Assembly: GCF_002355595.1 (NCBI RefSeq)
Contig: NZ_AP017422.1
Coordinates: 1,302,001 to 1,366,000 of the forward strand
Direction of reading: 5' to 3'
Source of the DNA: Filimonas lacunae
Lineage (GTDB): Bacteria; Bacteroidota; Bacteroidia; Chitinophagales; Chitinophagaceae
Length of the DNA: 64,000 nucleotides
Positions within the stretch are counted from its first letter, which is position 1; each line of letters starts with the position of its first letter. Positions 38,275 through 47,262 of the stretch are shown here, one piece after another. The translations under genes and the position numbers were made by a program. The notes under the pieces are model-generated. The model saw nothing but the letters and a program-made list of their open reading frames with translations. It did no database searches and was not told where the DNA came from.

Positions 38275-38756
38275 ACTTGTAATATTTTCATAGCCATGCC
38301 ACAACAGTTTGCACAAAGCAACTGTTATACAGCAAAGGCTGTAGTTAAGAAATGGTCATAAATAATGTAGTGAATGGCCTGTAAGGCCAGGAGAAGGCTT
38401 ACATACAACAACAGCAACGGGCTTGCTGAAAGGCGGGCATATAATTTGAAGGAATACATTCCGGCGTATCTGACGCAATAAAGTCTCCTTTGCCAATTGG
38501 AGCAGTTCTATACAATCTCATAGCGGCATTTTAAGTGATCTAATCAGTTTCTGAAACAAATGTAGAAGTGTTTACCGGGAATAAAAAATAAATCTACTAA
38601 AATAGTGGACTATTATTTTTCCCTGTATTTTTGTTATGCTGTTAATCCGGGTAGTGATGAGTTGAAATGATGGTGGGGTGCGAGGTGTAAGAATGGATGG
38701 AACAGTGAAGTATTTAAAGGTAGCATTTTATTCATTCATCTGTAATAATATTTATT
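38275..38756. other. divergent intergenic region between PhyH and nitroreductase-like genes
   Basis: 482 nt without a supported gene. It holds a short inverted repeat TGGCCT-GTA-AGGCCA at 38375-38389. A TATTTTTG octamer at 38626-38633 is a candidate -7 element for the + strand gene, and CAAATGTA at 38557-38564 reads TACATTTG on the minus strand as a candidate for PhyH. No -33 partner was found for either. Confidence 0.4.
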
Positions 38757-39335
38757 ATGCTTTTAACATCTACGAAAAACCAAAATGGTAAGATTGATTT
38801 TGTACTGAATGCCGCACAACGACTGGCTGATTCTTATGGTTTGCAGCCTTTGAAAATATTGGTAGTAAAAGATAACGCTGTTAAAAAAACGCTGCTGCCT
38901 TTCATTAAAAGAGAGAAGGTGAGTGTGGAAGAATCTTACTATATAGTATTTGCCATATGGTCTATTATCAGCGAAGAAAAAATTGATGCGTATATTTCAG
39001 ATATAGCTACAGCCAGGCATGCTTCTCCTGCTTTATTAAGAGAGGATAAGAAAAATGTGATACGCGCTGTTTCTAAATTGAATGAAGAAGGGAAGAAGTG
39101 GGCGGCCAAACAGGCAGATATTGCTGTACAAAATTTGTTGAAAGCAGCTGCACAGGTAAATGTTACCGCCTTTGTAGAAGAAATAGATATAGCCGGTTTT
39201 AACCAGGTGCTTCATTTACCCGTGCAGGGTTTGCAGGCAGTAGGTGCCGTTTCTTTACAGGTAACGCCTGCCCGTTCTTTATCAGAAACCTTTGTTAACA
39301 CAGTAACCCGTAAAGAAGTGCTGGAGCTGATATAA
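38757..39335 (+). CDS. nitroreductase-like protein lacking the N-terminal FMN motif
   Basis: The sequence matches the nitroreductase fold in two places: DSYGLQPLKILVVKDNAVKK (about residues 25-44), and the C-terminal GKKWAAKQADIAVQNLLKAA helix with the following Q-V-LHLPVQGLQAVG segment. Family members normally begin with about 15 more residues containing an R-x-(A/S)-x-(R/K)-x-F motif that contacts FMN phosphate. Here the N-terminus is short and has none. It may be a flavin-independent or altered relative. It is monocistronic, ended by a terminator hairpin. Function unknown. Confidence 0.7.
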   Translation: MLLTSTKNQNGKIDFVLNAAQRLADSYGLQPLKILVVKDNAVKKTLLPFIKREKVSVEESYYIVFAIWSIISEEKIDAYISDIATARHASPALLREDKKNVIRAVSKLNEEGKKWAAKQADIAVQNLLKAAAQVNVTAFVEEIDIAGFNQVLHLPVQGLQAVGAVSLQVTPARSLSETFVNTVTRKEVLELI

Positions 39336-39362
39336 GTTATACAGGCATGATCTATATATAGT

Positions 39363-39394
39363 AAAGCCGGTTACCTCGTAAACCGGCTTTTGTT
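39363..39394 (+). terminator. terminator of nitroreductase-like gene
   Basis: 10-bp perfect stem AAAGCCGGTT / AACCGGCTTT with an 8-nt loop, then TTGTTAT. Confidence 0.82.
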
Positions 39395-39401
39395 ATATTT
39401 G
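39394..39401 (+). promoter_or_regulatory. candidate -7 element (TATATTTG) for the small downstream gene
   Basis: Fits TAnnTTTG and lies 22 nt before the ATG of the 75-residue gene, directly after the terminator. No -33 element seen. Confidence 0.35.
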
Positions 39402-39422
39402 TTGCTTCAGTATAAACGTATT

Positions 39423-39650
39423 ATGGAAGATTATATTATTAATGTAAGCCAGATAGAAGAGCTGCAAATGATTAAAGATGTGGCTGGGCTGGAAGAAATT
39501 TTACAGCGCGCTAAAGTGAATATTGTACGGGGAGGGCAGGTGGTGCTGGTGCGGGTAGATGCCGCCGGTAACCAAAACAGGTTTGACACCTTTACAAATC
39601 TGGAAGAAATGACTGCTTACCGTAAAAATGTGTTGAAGTACCTGTTATAG
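39423..39650 (+). CDS. small hypothetical protein (75 aa)
   Basis: Small soluble acidic protein beginning MEDYIINVSQIEELQMIKDV. I do not recognise a family. Predicted pattern is helix (EELQMIKDVAGLEEILQRAK), two strands (VNIVRGGQVVLVRVDA) and a final helix (EEMTAYRKNVLKYL). The frame could be read from TTG 39390, but ATG 39423 follows a -7-like element at a sensible distance. Codon use matches its neighbours, supporting a real gene. No operon partner. Confidence 0.6.
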   Translation: MEDYIINVSQIEELQMIKDVAGLEEILQRAKVNIVRGGQVVLVRVDAAGNQNRFDTFTNLEEMTAYRKNVLKYLL

Positions 39651-39960
39651 GCCTCTTCGGCTGCCGGTTAAAACGTTAATGAATTCTTAATTCCCGCTTT
39701 GTTGTAGGACTGTCCGCCTGTTTAATCGTCTTTATAACCGAAGAGGAATGGGTTCGATAATGCCCAAACCCTATTTTTGAACAAGAAACAGAGAATTTTT
39801 GCAACCAGACTACCCCGGTAAACCATTTACCAACAAACGAGTGCAATGCGCATTGCCTGTTAAGGCTACATTCAACCCTTTATTGAGTTGCAGAGGTTTC
39901 CTTCCCCAATTTTTAAACCATTATTGTTTATAGATACAGATTAAATCTCAAGTTTCCATT
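39651..39960. other. intergenic leader of the second metalloprotease
   Basis: 310 nt with no supported gene. TATTTTTG at 39772-39779 is a candidate -7 element, implying a 5' leader of about 175 nt before the protease start. No riboswitch class was recognised in the leader. Confidence 0.35.
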
Positions 39961-42519
39961 ATGCGTAAGTCTTATTTGATCTTTTCTGTTTGCCTGGGTA
40001 TTAGCGTAGCTGCTACCGCTCAGCGCAAAAAGTCTGTTCCGGTGCAGGACACCACTAAAAAACAGGCGAACCCGGCTATGATGGGGGCACCCGGTGGCGG
40101 CATGCGTCCTCCAGGAGCTTCTCAGGGCCCTAAACCGTACAAAGAAGTAATTACTTCCAAGGCTATTACTCAAAGCGGTATGTTTAAGGTGCACAAGGTA
40201 GAAGACCGCTACTTTTTTGAACTGGCCGATTCTATCCTGGATCGCGACATTTTGCTGGTTAGCCGTATTACCAGGGCGGCAGCGGGTGGTCGTGCTTCTA
40301 TGATGGGGTATGGTGGTGATCAGATTAACGATAATGTGATCCGTTTTGAGAAAGGACCCAACAACAGGATTTTCCTGAAGTTGATTTCTTTTATGGAATA
40401 CAGTAGCGATTCTTCTAAAAATGGCATGTACCGTTCTGTATTAAACAGTAACCTTCAGCCATTAGCGGCTGCTTTTGATATTAAAGCAGTGAATACAGAC
40501 TCCACTTCCCGTAAAGGAGCTTCTGTTATTGATGTTACAGAATACATCGGTGGCGATAATGAGATTTTCTTCTTTGATGCAGGTGTTAAAAAAGCGCTTT
40601 CACTGGGTATGATGGCTCCTGAACGTTCTTATGTGCAGGATATCAAGGCATTTCCTATGAACGTGGAAATAAAAACAGTAAAAACTTACGGCAAAATGGC
40701 GGCTAACCCTATGATGGGTGGCGGTTCTGGTCCGGCTACTTACGAGCTGAATACCTCTATGGTATTATTGCCTAAAGTGCCTGCCAAGGCTCGTTATTTC
40801 GATAGTCGCGTAGGTTATTTTGCTACCGGTTATACCGATTTCGATGCTAATCCACAAGGGGTGAAGAAGATAAGCATGATTACCCGTTGGAAACTGGAGC
40901 CTAAAGCAGAAGATGTAGAAAAATATAAGCGTGGTGAACTGGTAGAGCCTAAAGAGCCTATCGTGTATTACATTGATCCCGCTACGCCTAAAAAATGGGT
41001 ACCATACCTGATTGCTGGTGTAAACGACTGGCAGGCAGCTTTTGAAAAAGCAGGTTTCAAAAATGCAATCATTGCAAAAGAAGCGCCTACCAATGACTCT
41101 ACTTTCAGCCTGGAAGATGCACGTCATAACGTAATCATTTACAAACCATCTGATATTCCAAACGCCAGCGGTCCGCACGTACACGACCCTCGCAGTGGTG
41201 AAATCATTGAAACACACGTTAACTGGTATCATAACGTAATGAGCCTGGTACACAACTGGTACATGGTTCAGGCAGCGGCTATTGATCCTAAAGCACGTAA
41301 AATGCAGTTTGATGATGAGCTGATGGGCCAGCTGATCCGTTTTGTGTCTTCTCACGAAATTGGTCACACCCTGGGCTTACGTCACAACTTTGGTTCTTCT
41401 TCTACCGTTCCTGTTGAAAAACTGAGAGATAAAGCATTTGTAGAAGCCAATGGTCATACGCCTTCTATTATGGATTATGCCCGTTTCAACTATGTGGCAC
41501 AGCCGGAAGATGGTATTAGCCAAAAAGGCATTTTCCCTCGTATTGGTGATTATGATATGTGGGCTATTGAGTGGGGTTACAAATGGAAGCCTGAATTTGC
41601 TACCGGTGCTGATGAAGCAGCATGGAGCAACAAATGGATCATTGAGCGCCTGAATGCTAATAAGCGTTTATGGTTTGGTACTGAATCTGATCCTAACGAT
41701 CCACGTTGCCAGAGCGAAGATTTAGGTGACAATGCTATGAAAGCCAGCACTTATGGCATTAAAAACTTACAGCGTATTTTGGTGCAGCTGCCTGAGTGGA
41801 CCAAAGAAGCCAACGAAGGTTATGACGATCTGAAAACGATGTATAACGAGGTGGCCGGTGAGTTTAACCGCTTTATTGGACACGTTACCAGAAATATTGG
41901 TGGTATCATGACCACTCCTAAGTCAGTTGAACAAGGTGGTGATGTGTATGAGTATGTATCTAAAGCAACACAGAAAGAAGCGATGCAGTTTTTACAGCAG
42001 CAGGTTTTCGCTACTCCTGAGTGGTTGTTGAACAAGAACATTTTTGCACAAACCGGCCTGAGTGGTATTTCTGTAGTGGCTGGTTTACAACAAGGCGCCC
42101 TTGGAAAACTGATGAGCGCTAATACTTTATACAAATTAATCCAGTTTGAAGCCAATAGTGGTGCACAAGCGTATACTGCTACTGAAATGCTGACTGATTT
42201 AAGAAAAGGTATCTGGAGCGAACTGGCTTCTCATAAAACGATCACTGTTTATCGCAGAGATTTACAGAGAATGTTTGTAGGTGAACTGGAAAGTGCTTTA
42301 TCTCCTGTTCCAGCAGCTGCTCCACAGGGCATGCCTATGCAAAGACCACAGATGAATGTGGCTGCTATTACAGACGTTAACGCGATTCTGAAAGGCCAGG
42401 CCAGACTGTTGTTATCAGAAGTAAAAGCAGCTATCCCTGCTACTACTGATGCCGCTTCACGCCTGCACCTGCAGGATGTGGCCGACCGCTTAACAGCAGC
42501 GCTGGATACTAAAAAATAG
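39961..42519 (+). CDS. zinc-dependent metalloprotease, metzincin type (DUF5118/DUF5117/DUF4953), paralogue
   Basis: Exported metalloprotease closely related to the product of 12103-14559. The signal peptide ends near ATAQ and is followed by a Gly/Pro/Met-rich linker (AMMGAPGGGMRPPGASQGP). DUF5118-like and DUF5117-like regions follow, then the catalytic domain with HEIGHTLGLRH at residues 465-475 and the Met-turn candidate SIMDYAR. Around the active site the two paralogues are nearly identical, while the N- and C-termini differ. The C-terminal tail carries another Pro/Gln/Met-rich stretch (PAAAPQGMPMQRPQMN) absent from the first. It is a single-gene unit with its own leader and terminator, not linked to a SusCD pair. 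Substrate unknown. Confidence 0.9.
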   Translation: MRKSYLIFSVCLGISVAATAQRKKSVPVQDTTKKQANPAMMGAPGGGMRPPGASQGPKPYKEVITSKAITQSGMFKVHKVEDRYFFELADSILDRDILLVSRITRAAAGGRASMMGYGGDQINDNVIRFEKGPNNRIFLKLISFMEYSSDSSKNGMYRSVLNSNLQPLAAAFDIKAVNTDSTSRKGASVIDVTEYIGGDNEIFFFDAGVKKALSLGMMAPERSYVQDIKAFPMNVEIKTVKTYGKMAANPMMGGGSGPATYELNTSMVLLPKVPAKARYFDSRVGYFATGYTDFDANPQGVKKISMITRWKLEPKAEDVEKYKRGELVEPKEPIVYYIDPATPKKWVPYLIAGVNDWQAAFEKAGFKNAIIAKEAPTNDSTFSLEDARHNVIIYKPSDIPNASGPHVHDPRSGEIIETHVNWYHNVMSLVHNWYMVQAAAIDPKARKMQFDDELMGQLIRFVSSHEIGHTLGLRHNFGSSSTVPVEKLRDKAFVEANGHTPSIMDYARFNYVAQPEDGISQKGIFPRIGDYDMWAIEWGYKWKPEFATGADEAAWSNKWIIERLNANKRLWFGTESDPNDPRCQSEDLGDNAMKASTYGIKNLQRILVQLPEWTKEANEGYDDLKTMYNEVAGEFNRFIGHVTRNIGGIMTTPKSVEQGGDVYEYVSKATQKEAMQFLQQQVFATPEWLLNKNIFAQTGLSGISVVAGLQQGALGKLMSANTLYKLIQFEANSGAQAYTATEMLTDLRKGIWSELASHKTITVYRRDLQRMFVGELESALSPVPAAAPQGMPMQRPQMNVAAITDVNAILKGQARLLLSEVKAAIPATTDAASRLHLQDVADRLTAALDTKK

Positions 42520-42542
42520 TGTTTTAATGCTGAATTAATAAG

Positions 42543-42572
42543 AAAAGGGAAGGCAAATGCCTTCCCTTTTTT
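42543..42572 (+). terminator. terminator of the second metalloprotease gene
   Basis: Stem AAAAGGGAAGGC / GCCTTCCCTTTT around AAAT, followed by T residues. It ends 10 nt before the ATG of the next gene. Confidence 0.9.
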
Positions 42573-42582
42573 ATATTTAAGG

Positions 42583-43716
42583 ATGCAAGAGCAACCAAAA
42601 CAACGGATACAATCCATCGATATCTTACGGGGTATTGTAATGGTTATTATGGCGCTGGACCATGTGCGGGATTTCTTTACCAATGTGCATTACGATCCTA
42701 CCGATCTTTCTCAAACAAACATTCCTTTATTTTTTACCCGTTTTATTACGCATTATTGTGCTCCTGTATTTGTGTTCCTTTCCGGGGTGAGCATTTACCT
42801 GGGATTGTCGAAAGGCAAATCAAAGGCGGCGCAGAGCCGCTTTTTGCTTACCCGTGGTTTGTGGCTGGTATTTGCAGAAATAACGCTGGTGAACATAGGC
42901 TGGAGTTTTGATATCAGCATGCATTTTTTAGTGCTGGGAGTCATATGGGTAATAGGCTGGAGTATGATCATACTGGCAGCCTTGATCTATGTTAAGCCTT
43001 TGTATGTAGGTTGTTTTGGATTACTGCTGATAGCGGGACATAATTTACTGGACCCTATACGGGCAGCAAGCATGGGCAGTGGCAGCTGGTTTTGGAAAGC
43101 ATTGCATGAAAGCGCTATTATTAACTTATCCTATGATAGGAAATTGTATTTGCTATATCCTTTAATACCATGGGTAGGAGTGATGGCGCTGGGGTATTGG
43201 GGCGGTGGTTTGTATAAACAGGAAGCAGTGGTAAGAAAGCGTATTTTATTACGTGCGGGATGTGGTGCTTTGTTACTTTTTGTGGTGATAAGGTGGGTGA
43301 ATATATATGGCGATCTGGTGCCAAGAGTTGTATATAATGAAGGATGGAAAACGGTGTTATCATTTATAAATGTTTCCAAGTACCCACCTTCACTGGATTA
43401 TCTGTTAATAACATTAGGCCCAGCATTGATAGTGCTTTCCGCGATTGATAGTGTACAGGTAAAAGCCAGTAATCCGGCGTTGGTTTTTGGTCGCGTGCCC
43501 TTCTTTTATTACCTGTTGCATTTATACCTGGCGCGAAGTCTGGGTTACCTGGCAGCGGTGTTAACAGGTGTGCATAGTGCTGAACAATGGACGGGTTTTG
43601 GTTTGCCGGTAGTGTACGGGGTGTGGTTATTTGTGGTAATCATATTATATTTTCCATGCAAGTGGTACATGAAATTTAAGGCAAAACGTAACGATTGGTG
43701 GTTAAGTTATTTGTAG
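42583..43716 (+). CDS. HGSNAT-like (DUF1624) multi-pass membrane protein
   Basis: Integral inner-membrane protein with about ten hydrophobic segments. The N-terminal motif SIDILRGIVMVIMALDHVRD is typical of the heparan-alpha-glucosaminide N-acetyltransferase/DUF1624 family, in which the histidine after LD is implicated in transmembrane acetyl transfer. It would acetylate a sugar or other acceptor outside the cytoplasm. The start codon lies just behind the protease terminator, leaving little room for a separate promoter, so it may depend on read-through or a promoter overlapping the hairpin. Substrate unknown. Confidence 0.85.
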   Translation: MQEQPKQRIQSIDILRGIVMVIMALDHVRDFFTNVHYDPTDLSQTNIPLFFTRFITHYCAPVFVFLSGVSIYLGLSKGKSKAAQSRFLLTRGLWLVFAEITLVNIGWSFDISMHFLVLGVIWVIGWSMIILAALIYVKPLYVGCFGLLLIAGHNLLDPIRAASMGSGSWFWKALHESAIINLSYDRKLYLLYPLIPWVGVMALGYWGGGLYKQEAVVRKRILLRAGCGALLLFVVIRWVNIYGDLVPRVVYNEGWKTVLSFINVSKYPPSLDYLLITLGPALIVLSAIDSVQVKASNPALVFGRVPFFYYLLHLYLARSLGYLAAVLTGVHSAEQWTGFGLPVVYGVWLFVVIILYFPCKWYMKFKAKRNDWWLSYL

Positions 43717-43778
43717 TTTTAACAAGCTAAGGGTGCTATACTACAGGTTACCTGCTATAAAAGTTACCTGATATAAAA

Positions 43779-43786
43779 TACCTTTG
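43779..43786 (+). promoter_or_regulatory. candidate -7 element (TACCTTTG) upstream of yceI-like gene
   Basis: Fits TAnnTTTG, 56 nt before the ATG. A short palindrome CCGGAA-TAAT-TTCCGG follows at 43791-43806, between promoter and gene, and might be an operator. Confidence 0.35.
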
Positions 43787-43842
43787 CTATCCGGAATAAT
43801 TTCCGGCATTTAAGCAATCCATAAAAGAACAAAACAAGAAGT

Positions 43843-44412
43843 ATGAAAAAAATTGCAGTTGCACTTTCTACCCTGCTTATTTCAGCAGCGTCTTTTGCAC
43901 AAACATGGAGCGTTGATAAAGCGCATTCAAGATTAGGTTTTGGTATTACCCACATGACTATTTCTCAGTTTGAAGGTAACTTCAAAAGCTTTGAAGCTTC
44001 TATCACTTCTTCTAAAGAAGATTTCTCTGATGCCGTGTTTGAAATTTCTGCAGATGTTAACACCATCAACACCGACATTGAAAAAAGAGACGAGCATGTG
44101 AAAAGTGCGGATGTTCTGGATGCAGCTAAATATCCTAAGCTGACTTTCAAAAGCACTTCTTTCAAGAAAGTATCTGGCAAGCAGTACAAACTGGTTGGTG
44201 ACCTTACTTTCCATGGTGTAACCAAGCCTGTTACTTTAGACGTTGTTTACAATGGTAATGTAACTAACCCAATGAGCAAAAAAACTGTAGCTGGTTTCCG
44301 TTTCACCGGCTCTTTCAAACGTTCTGATTTTGGTATTGCCCCAGGTTTTCCTGAAGCTATGTTGAGCGATGAAGTTCAACTGCTGGCTAACGGCGAGTTT
44401 ACTAAAAACTAA
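43843..44412 (+). CDS. YceI family periplasmic protein
   Basis: Exported lipocalin-like protein of the YceI family, which binds polyprenyl or other lipophilic molecules. Signal peptide residues 1-19 (ending ASFAQ), then WSVDKAHSRLGFGITHMTIS, the family opening. AAKYPKLTFKSTSFKK and the end of the barrel (RSDFGIAPGFPEAMLSDEVQL) are conserved. Length 189 is normal. A second YceI follows after a terminator. Ligand unknown; isoprenoid-quinone-related transport or stress roles are reported for the family. Confidence 0.92.
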   Translation: MKKIAVALSTLLISAASFAQTWSVDKAHSRLGFGITHMTISQFEGNFKSFEASITSSKEDFSDAVFEISADVNTINTDIEKRDEHVKSADVLDAAKYPKLTFKSTSFKKVSGKQYKLVGDLTFHGVTKPVTLDVVYNGNVTNPMSKKTVAGFRFTGSFKRSDFGIAPGFPEAMLSDEVQLLANGEFTKN

Positions 44413-44427
44413 TTTATTTTTATAATG

Positions 44428-44474
44428 AAGCCTTCTTTTATGGTACCCGTTGCCAGAAAAGAAGGCTTTGTTTT
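44428..44474 (+). terminator. terminator between the two yceI-like genes
   Basis: 12-bp stem AAGCCTTCTTTT / AAAAGAAGGCTT with a 17-nt loop, then TGTTTTT. Confidence 0.85.
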
Positions 44475-44496
44475 TCACCATTAATTTTACGCACTC

Positions 44497-45027
44497 ATGA
44501 AAAAGATGCTTTTAACTGCTGGTGCAGTTGTTACACTTGTTGCGATGTTTTCTTTTACTGCTATTCAAAACTGGAACATTGCGGATAAGTATTCTGTAGT
44601 TTTTTCTAACTCCAATGTAAACGGCATATTTAAAAAATTAACCGGCACTATTGCGTTTGACGCAGCAAATCCCGCTCAGTCTAAATTTGATATTGCTATT
44701 GATGTAGCTTCTATCAACACCGGTAATGCTTTACAAAACAAGCACGCCAAAGAAGCGGAATGGTTTGATGCAACTAAGTATCCCCAAATTAAATTTACCT
44801 CTTCTAAAATTGTGAAAAGTGGCGCTGGTTTTACCGCTACCGGTACACTGGAAATAAAAGGAGTGAAGAAAGAAGTTTCCCTGCCATTTACTTTTAAAGC
44901 AGCTGGTAATGCAGGCACCTTTGCAGGTTCTTTCAGCATTAACAGAAGTGATTTTAATGTAGGTAAAAAAGGTGGTGAAGTAGATGAGGCGGTTAAAATT
45001 GAAGTAACCATCCCGGTTGTTAAGTAA
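44497..45027 (+). CDS. YceI family protein (second copy)
   Basis: Second YceI-like lipocalin, 176 residues, with a hydrophobic N-terminal export signal (MLLTAGAVVTLVAMFSFTA) but no clear AxA cleavage site. Core motifs are FDATKYPQIKFTSSKIVKSG and FSINRSDFNVGKKGGEVDEA. It is clearly diverged from the copy upstream, so this is an old duplication. It starts 22 nt after the terminator of the first copy and is followed after 29 nt by a small membrane protein gene. Confidence 0.9.
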   Translation: MKKMLLTAGAVVTLVAMFSFTAIQNWNIADKYSVVFSNSNVNGIFKKLTGTIAFDAANPAQSKFDIAIDVASINTGNALQNKHAKEAEWFDATKYPQIKFTSSKIVKSGAGFTATGTLEIKGVKKEVSLPFTFKAAGNAGTFAGSFSINRSDFNVGKKGGEVDEAVKIEVTIPVVK

Positions 45028-45056
45028 TTATCTCCATTCCACGTTAACACTTCAAT

Positions 45057-45464
45057 ATGTTTATAAGATCACTATTATTAGGTATTATAGCGGGGTTGCT
45101 GGCAGGGGTGGCATCGTGGTTATATCAGAAACAGGTGTACCTCGAAGCTACTGCTACCGATTTTGCTACGGTGGTTAAAACCTCCAATATTTTTATTGGC
45201 TCACTGATAGGTGGTTTGCTGGCAGCTGTTGGCTACTGGCTTACTATTAAAATTTTAAAGAGCAAAGGGGAGATTGTATTCAACCTCATTTTTGTGGTAC
45301 TGTCTTTTGCCAGCATTCTTAAAATTTTATCTTTTTCACTGCCGCCAACATCAGAAGATGATCCGGCGCTGCTGATTGGCCTTACTGTGCCTATGCACTT
45401 TTTCCCGGCTTTGGCCTGGTTTACTTTAAAACCTCTTTTTTTCCCGGCTAAAGCTGCTGAATAG
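45057..45464 (+). CDS. small integral membrane protein (135 aa)
   Basis: Hydrophobic protein with four predicted membrane segments at about residues 4-22, 45-65, 75-97 and 103-127. I do not recognise a named family. No enzymatic motif is visible. It lies 29 nt after the second YceI gene in the same direction and is probably co-transcribed with it; pairing with YceI would fit a role in envelope lipid handling, which is inference only. Confidence 0.75.
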   Translation: MFIRSLLLGIIAGLLAGVASWLYQKQVYLEATATDFATVVKTSNIFIGSLIGGLLAAVGYWLTIKILKSKGEIVFNLIFVVLSFASILKILSFSLPPTSEDDPALLIGLTVPMHFFPALAWFTLKPLFFPAKAAE

Positions 45465-45607
45465 CACTATTGCCGGGAAATGGTTGTGAGTTGGTTACCT
45501 GTAGCAATTACCGGTTACCAACTTCCAACTTACTACCTGCTTACCTGTTACCTTCCTCCATTTTCATTGTTGCCTGTTTTCAATATTTTCCTATAACTTG
45601 CAAGTGC

Positions 45608-45684
45608 TTTAGGGGTGTCCTGGCAGAGGACTGAGATCATACCCTTGTTACCTGATACGGTTAGTACCGTCGTAGGGAAAAGCT
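45608..45684 (+). promoter_or_regulatory. TPP riboswitch (THI element)
   Basis: Thiamine pyrophosphate aptamer. The conserved core is complete: GGGGTGTCC, then GGACTGAGATCATACCC (pyrimidine-sensing arm), then TTACCTGATACGGTTAGTACCG and CGTAGGGAAA (pyrophosphate arm). It lies 63 nt before thiM. The short distance to the start codon suggests control of translation or early termination when TPP is abundant. It governs the four thiamine genes that follow. Confidence 0.97.
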
Positions 45685-45747
45685 ATGATTCTTCCTGTAT
45701 TCTGCTGCCGTTTGCCCACTCCTTTTATCTCTAAATCTGTGTAAAAA

Positions 45748-46563
45748 ATGATACAACCGCTGCAACTATGGCACAAGGTGTTGGCTGTGCGCAATAATGC
45801 CCCGCTGGTGCATAACATTACCAACTATGTAGTAATGAATAATACTGCCAATGCGCTGCTGGCAGTGGGTGCTTCGCCGGTAATGGCCCATGCGCATGAA
45901 GAAATGGAAGATATGGTAAACATAGCCGGAGCGTTGGTGGTGAATATCGGCACCCTGGATAGTTATTGGGTAACCAGCATGTTAAAAGCCATCGGGCAGG
46001 CGCAACAATTGCAAAAGCCCTGGGTGCTGGACCCCGTAGGTGCGGGCGCTTCCCAATACCGTAACCAGGTGTTACACCAGTTGTTGCAGGCAGGTTCGCC
46101 CGCTGTTATCCGGGGTAACGCTTCCGAAATTTTATCACTGGCCAATACCGTTTCTGCTACCAAGGGTGTAGATAGCACCCACAGCAGCGAGCAGGCTTTA
46201 CAAGCTGCGCAAGCGGTGAGCGCATCTTTTAATACGGTGGTATGTGTATCTGGCGAAACGGATTTCATTGTTTACAACAACACTATTACAGGAGTAAGTA
46301 ATGGTCATGCTTTAATGACGCGTGTAACCGGCCTGGGCTGTACTGCTTCGGCTATTACCGGCGCTTTTTGTGCAGTGGCCGATGGGCATTATAAAGATGC
46401 GGCTATTGCAGCTATGGCAGTAATGGGCGTAGCGGGTGAAATTGCTGCTGCTAAATCAGATGGCCCCGGATCGTTACAAATGCACTTTATTGATGCTTTA
46501 TATAATTTATCAGAAGAAGCTTTTGTAAACCATGTAAAGCTGAGCACGCATGAATCCTTTTGA
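45748..46563 (+). CDS. thiM: hydroxyethylthiazole kinase ThiM
   Basis: Phosphorylates 4-methyl-5-(2-hydroxyethyl)thiazole with ATP, salvaging the thiazole half of thiamine. Family motifs are visible: VHNITNYVVMN near the N-terminus, LDPVGAGAS (95-102), IRGNASEI (121-128) and VTGLGCTAS with the conserved Cys198. At 271 residues it is full length. It is the first gene after the TPP riboswitch, and its 3' end overlaps thiE by 14 nt, indicating translational coupling. Confidence 0.96.
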   Translation: MIQPLQLWHKVLAVRNNAPLVHNITNYVVMNNTANALLAVGASPVMAHAHEEMEDMVNIAGALVVNIGTLDSYWVTSMLKAIGQAQQLQKPWVLDPVGAGASQYRNQVLHQLLQAGSPAVIRGNASEILSLANTVSATKGVDSTHSSEQALQAAQAVSASFNTVVCVSGETDFIVYNNTITGVSNGHALMTRVTGLGCTASAITGAFCAVADGHYKDAAIAAMAVMGVAGEIAAAKSDGPGSLQMHFIDALYNLSEEAFVNHVKLSTHESF

Positions 46564-47185
46564 TTATCATCTGTACCTGGTTACCGACGAAAACGCCTGC
46601 CTGGGACGCGATCTGTTATGGGTGGTGGAGGAAGCGGTGAAAGGCGGAGTGGACATTGTACAGTTAAGGGAAAAGCAGATGGACTCAGCGGCTTTTATCA
46701 CCCGTGCGTGCAGGTTAAAAGCTTTGCTGGATAAATACAATGTTCCCTTAATTATTAATGATAACCTGCCGGTAGCTATTGCGGCTGATGCGCATGGAAT
46801 ACATGTGGGTAACAGTGATATGCCGCCGGTAACAGTACGCAGCAAATGGAATGATACCGCCATTCTTGGCTACTCCATTGAGTATGAAGCACAGTTGGGT
46901 ACTGCTCATGCAGCCGTTGCAGATTACCTGGCGCTGAGTCCCGTATTTTCTACCACCACTAAAACGGATACAGTTACTGAATGGGGGCTGGAAGGGGTAG
47001 CACGCATCCGGCAATTAACAGGTAAACCGCTGGTGGCTATTGGCAATATCTCTGCAGACAATGCAGGCGCCATTATACAAGCGGGGGCAGATTGCCTGGC
47101 GGTAGTGTCTGCTATTTGTTCGGCTGCTTCACCTGCCAAAGCTGCGGAAGCATTACGGGAAAAGATCATTCAACATAAATCATAG
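46550..47185 (+). CDS. thiE: thiamine-phosphate synthase ThiE
   Basis: Joins HMP-pyrophosphate and thiazole phosphate to give thiamine phosphate. TIM-barrel protein of 211 residues with VQLREKQMD (pyrophosphate site), LIINDNLPVAIAADAHGIHV (family NDxxxxA..ADGxHxG, with A for D or G in places), SPVFSTTTKTD and AIGNISADNAG near the C-terminus. All catalytic regions are present. The start overlaps thiM; thiD follows after 77 nt. Complete set of motifs, so activity is likely. Confidence 0.94.
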   Translation: MNPFDYHLYLVTDENACLGRDLLWVVEEAVKGGVDIVQLREKQMDSAAFITRACRLKALLDKYNVPLIINDNLPVAIAADAHGIHVGNSDMPPVTVRSKWNDTAILGYSIEYEAQLGTAHAAVADYLALSPVFSTTTKTDTVTEWGLEGVARIRQLTGKPLVAIGNISADNAGAIIQAGADCLAVVSAICSAASPAKAAEALREKIIQHKS

Positions 47186-47262
47186 GCTGTATTCACCCAT
47201 CAAAGTCAATTGTTTACCAAAGCATTTGACATCCTCAAATGCGTTTATTTCAAACAGATCAT

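Noticed and set aside
39741-39779. tRNA T-arm-like GGTTCGATAATGCC
   Set aside because: No acceptor, D or anticodon arms can be built around it.
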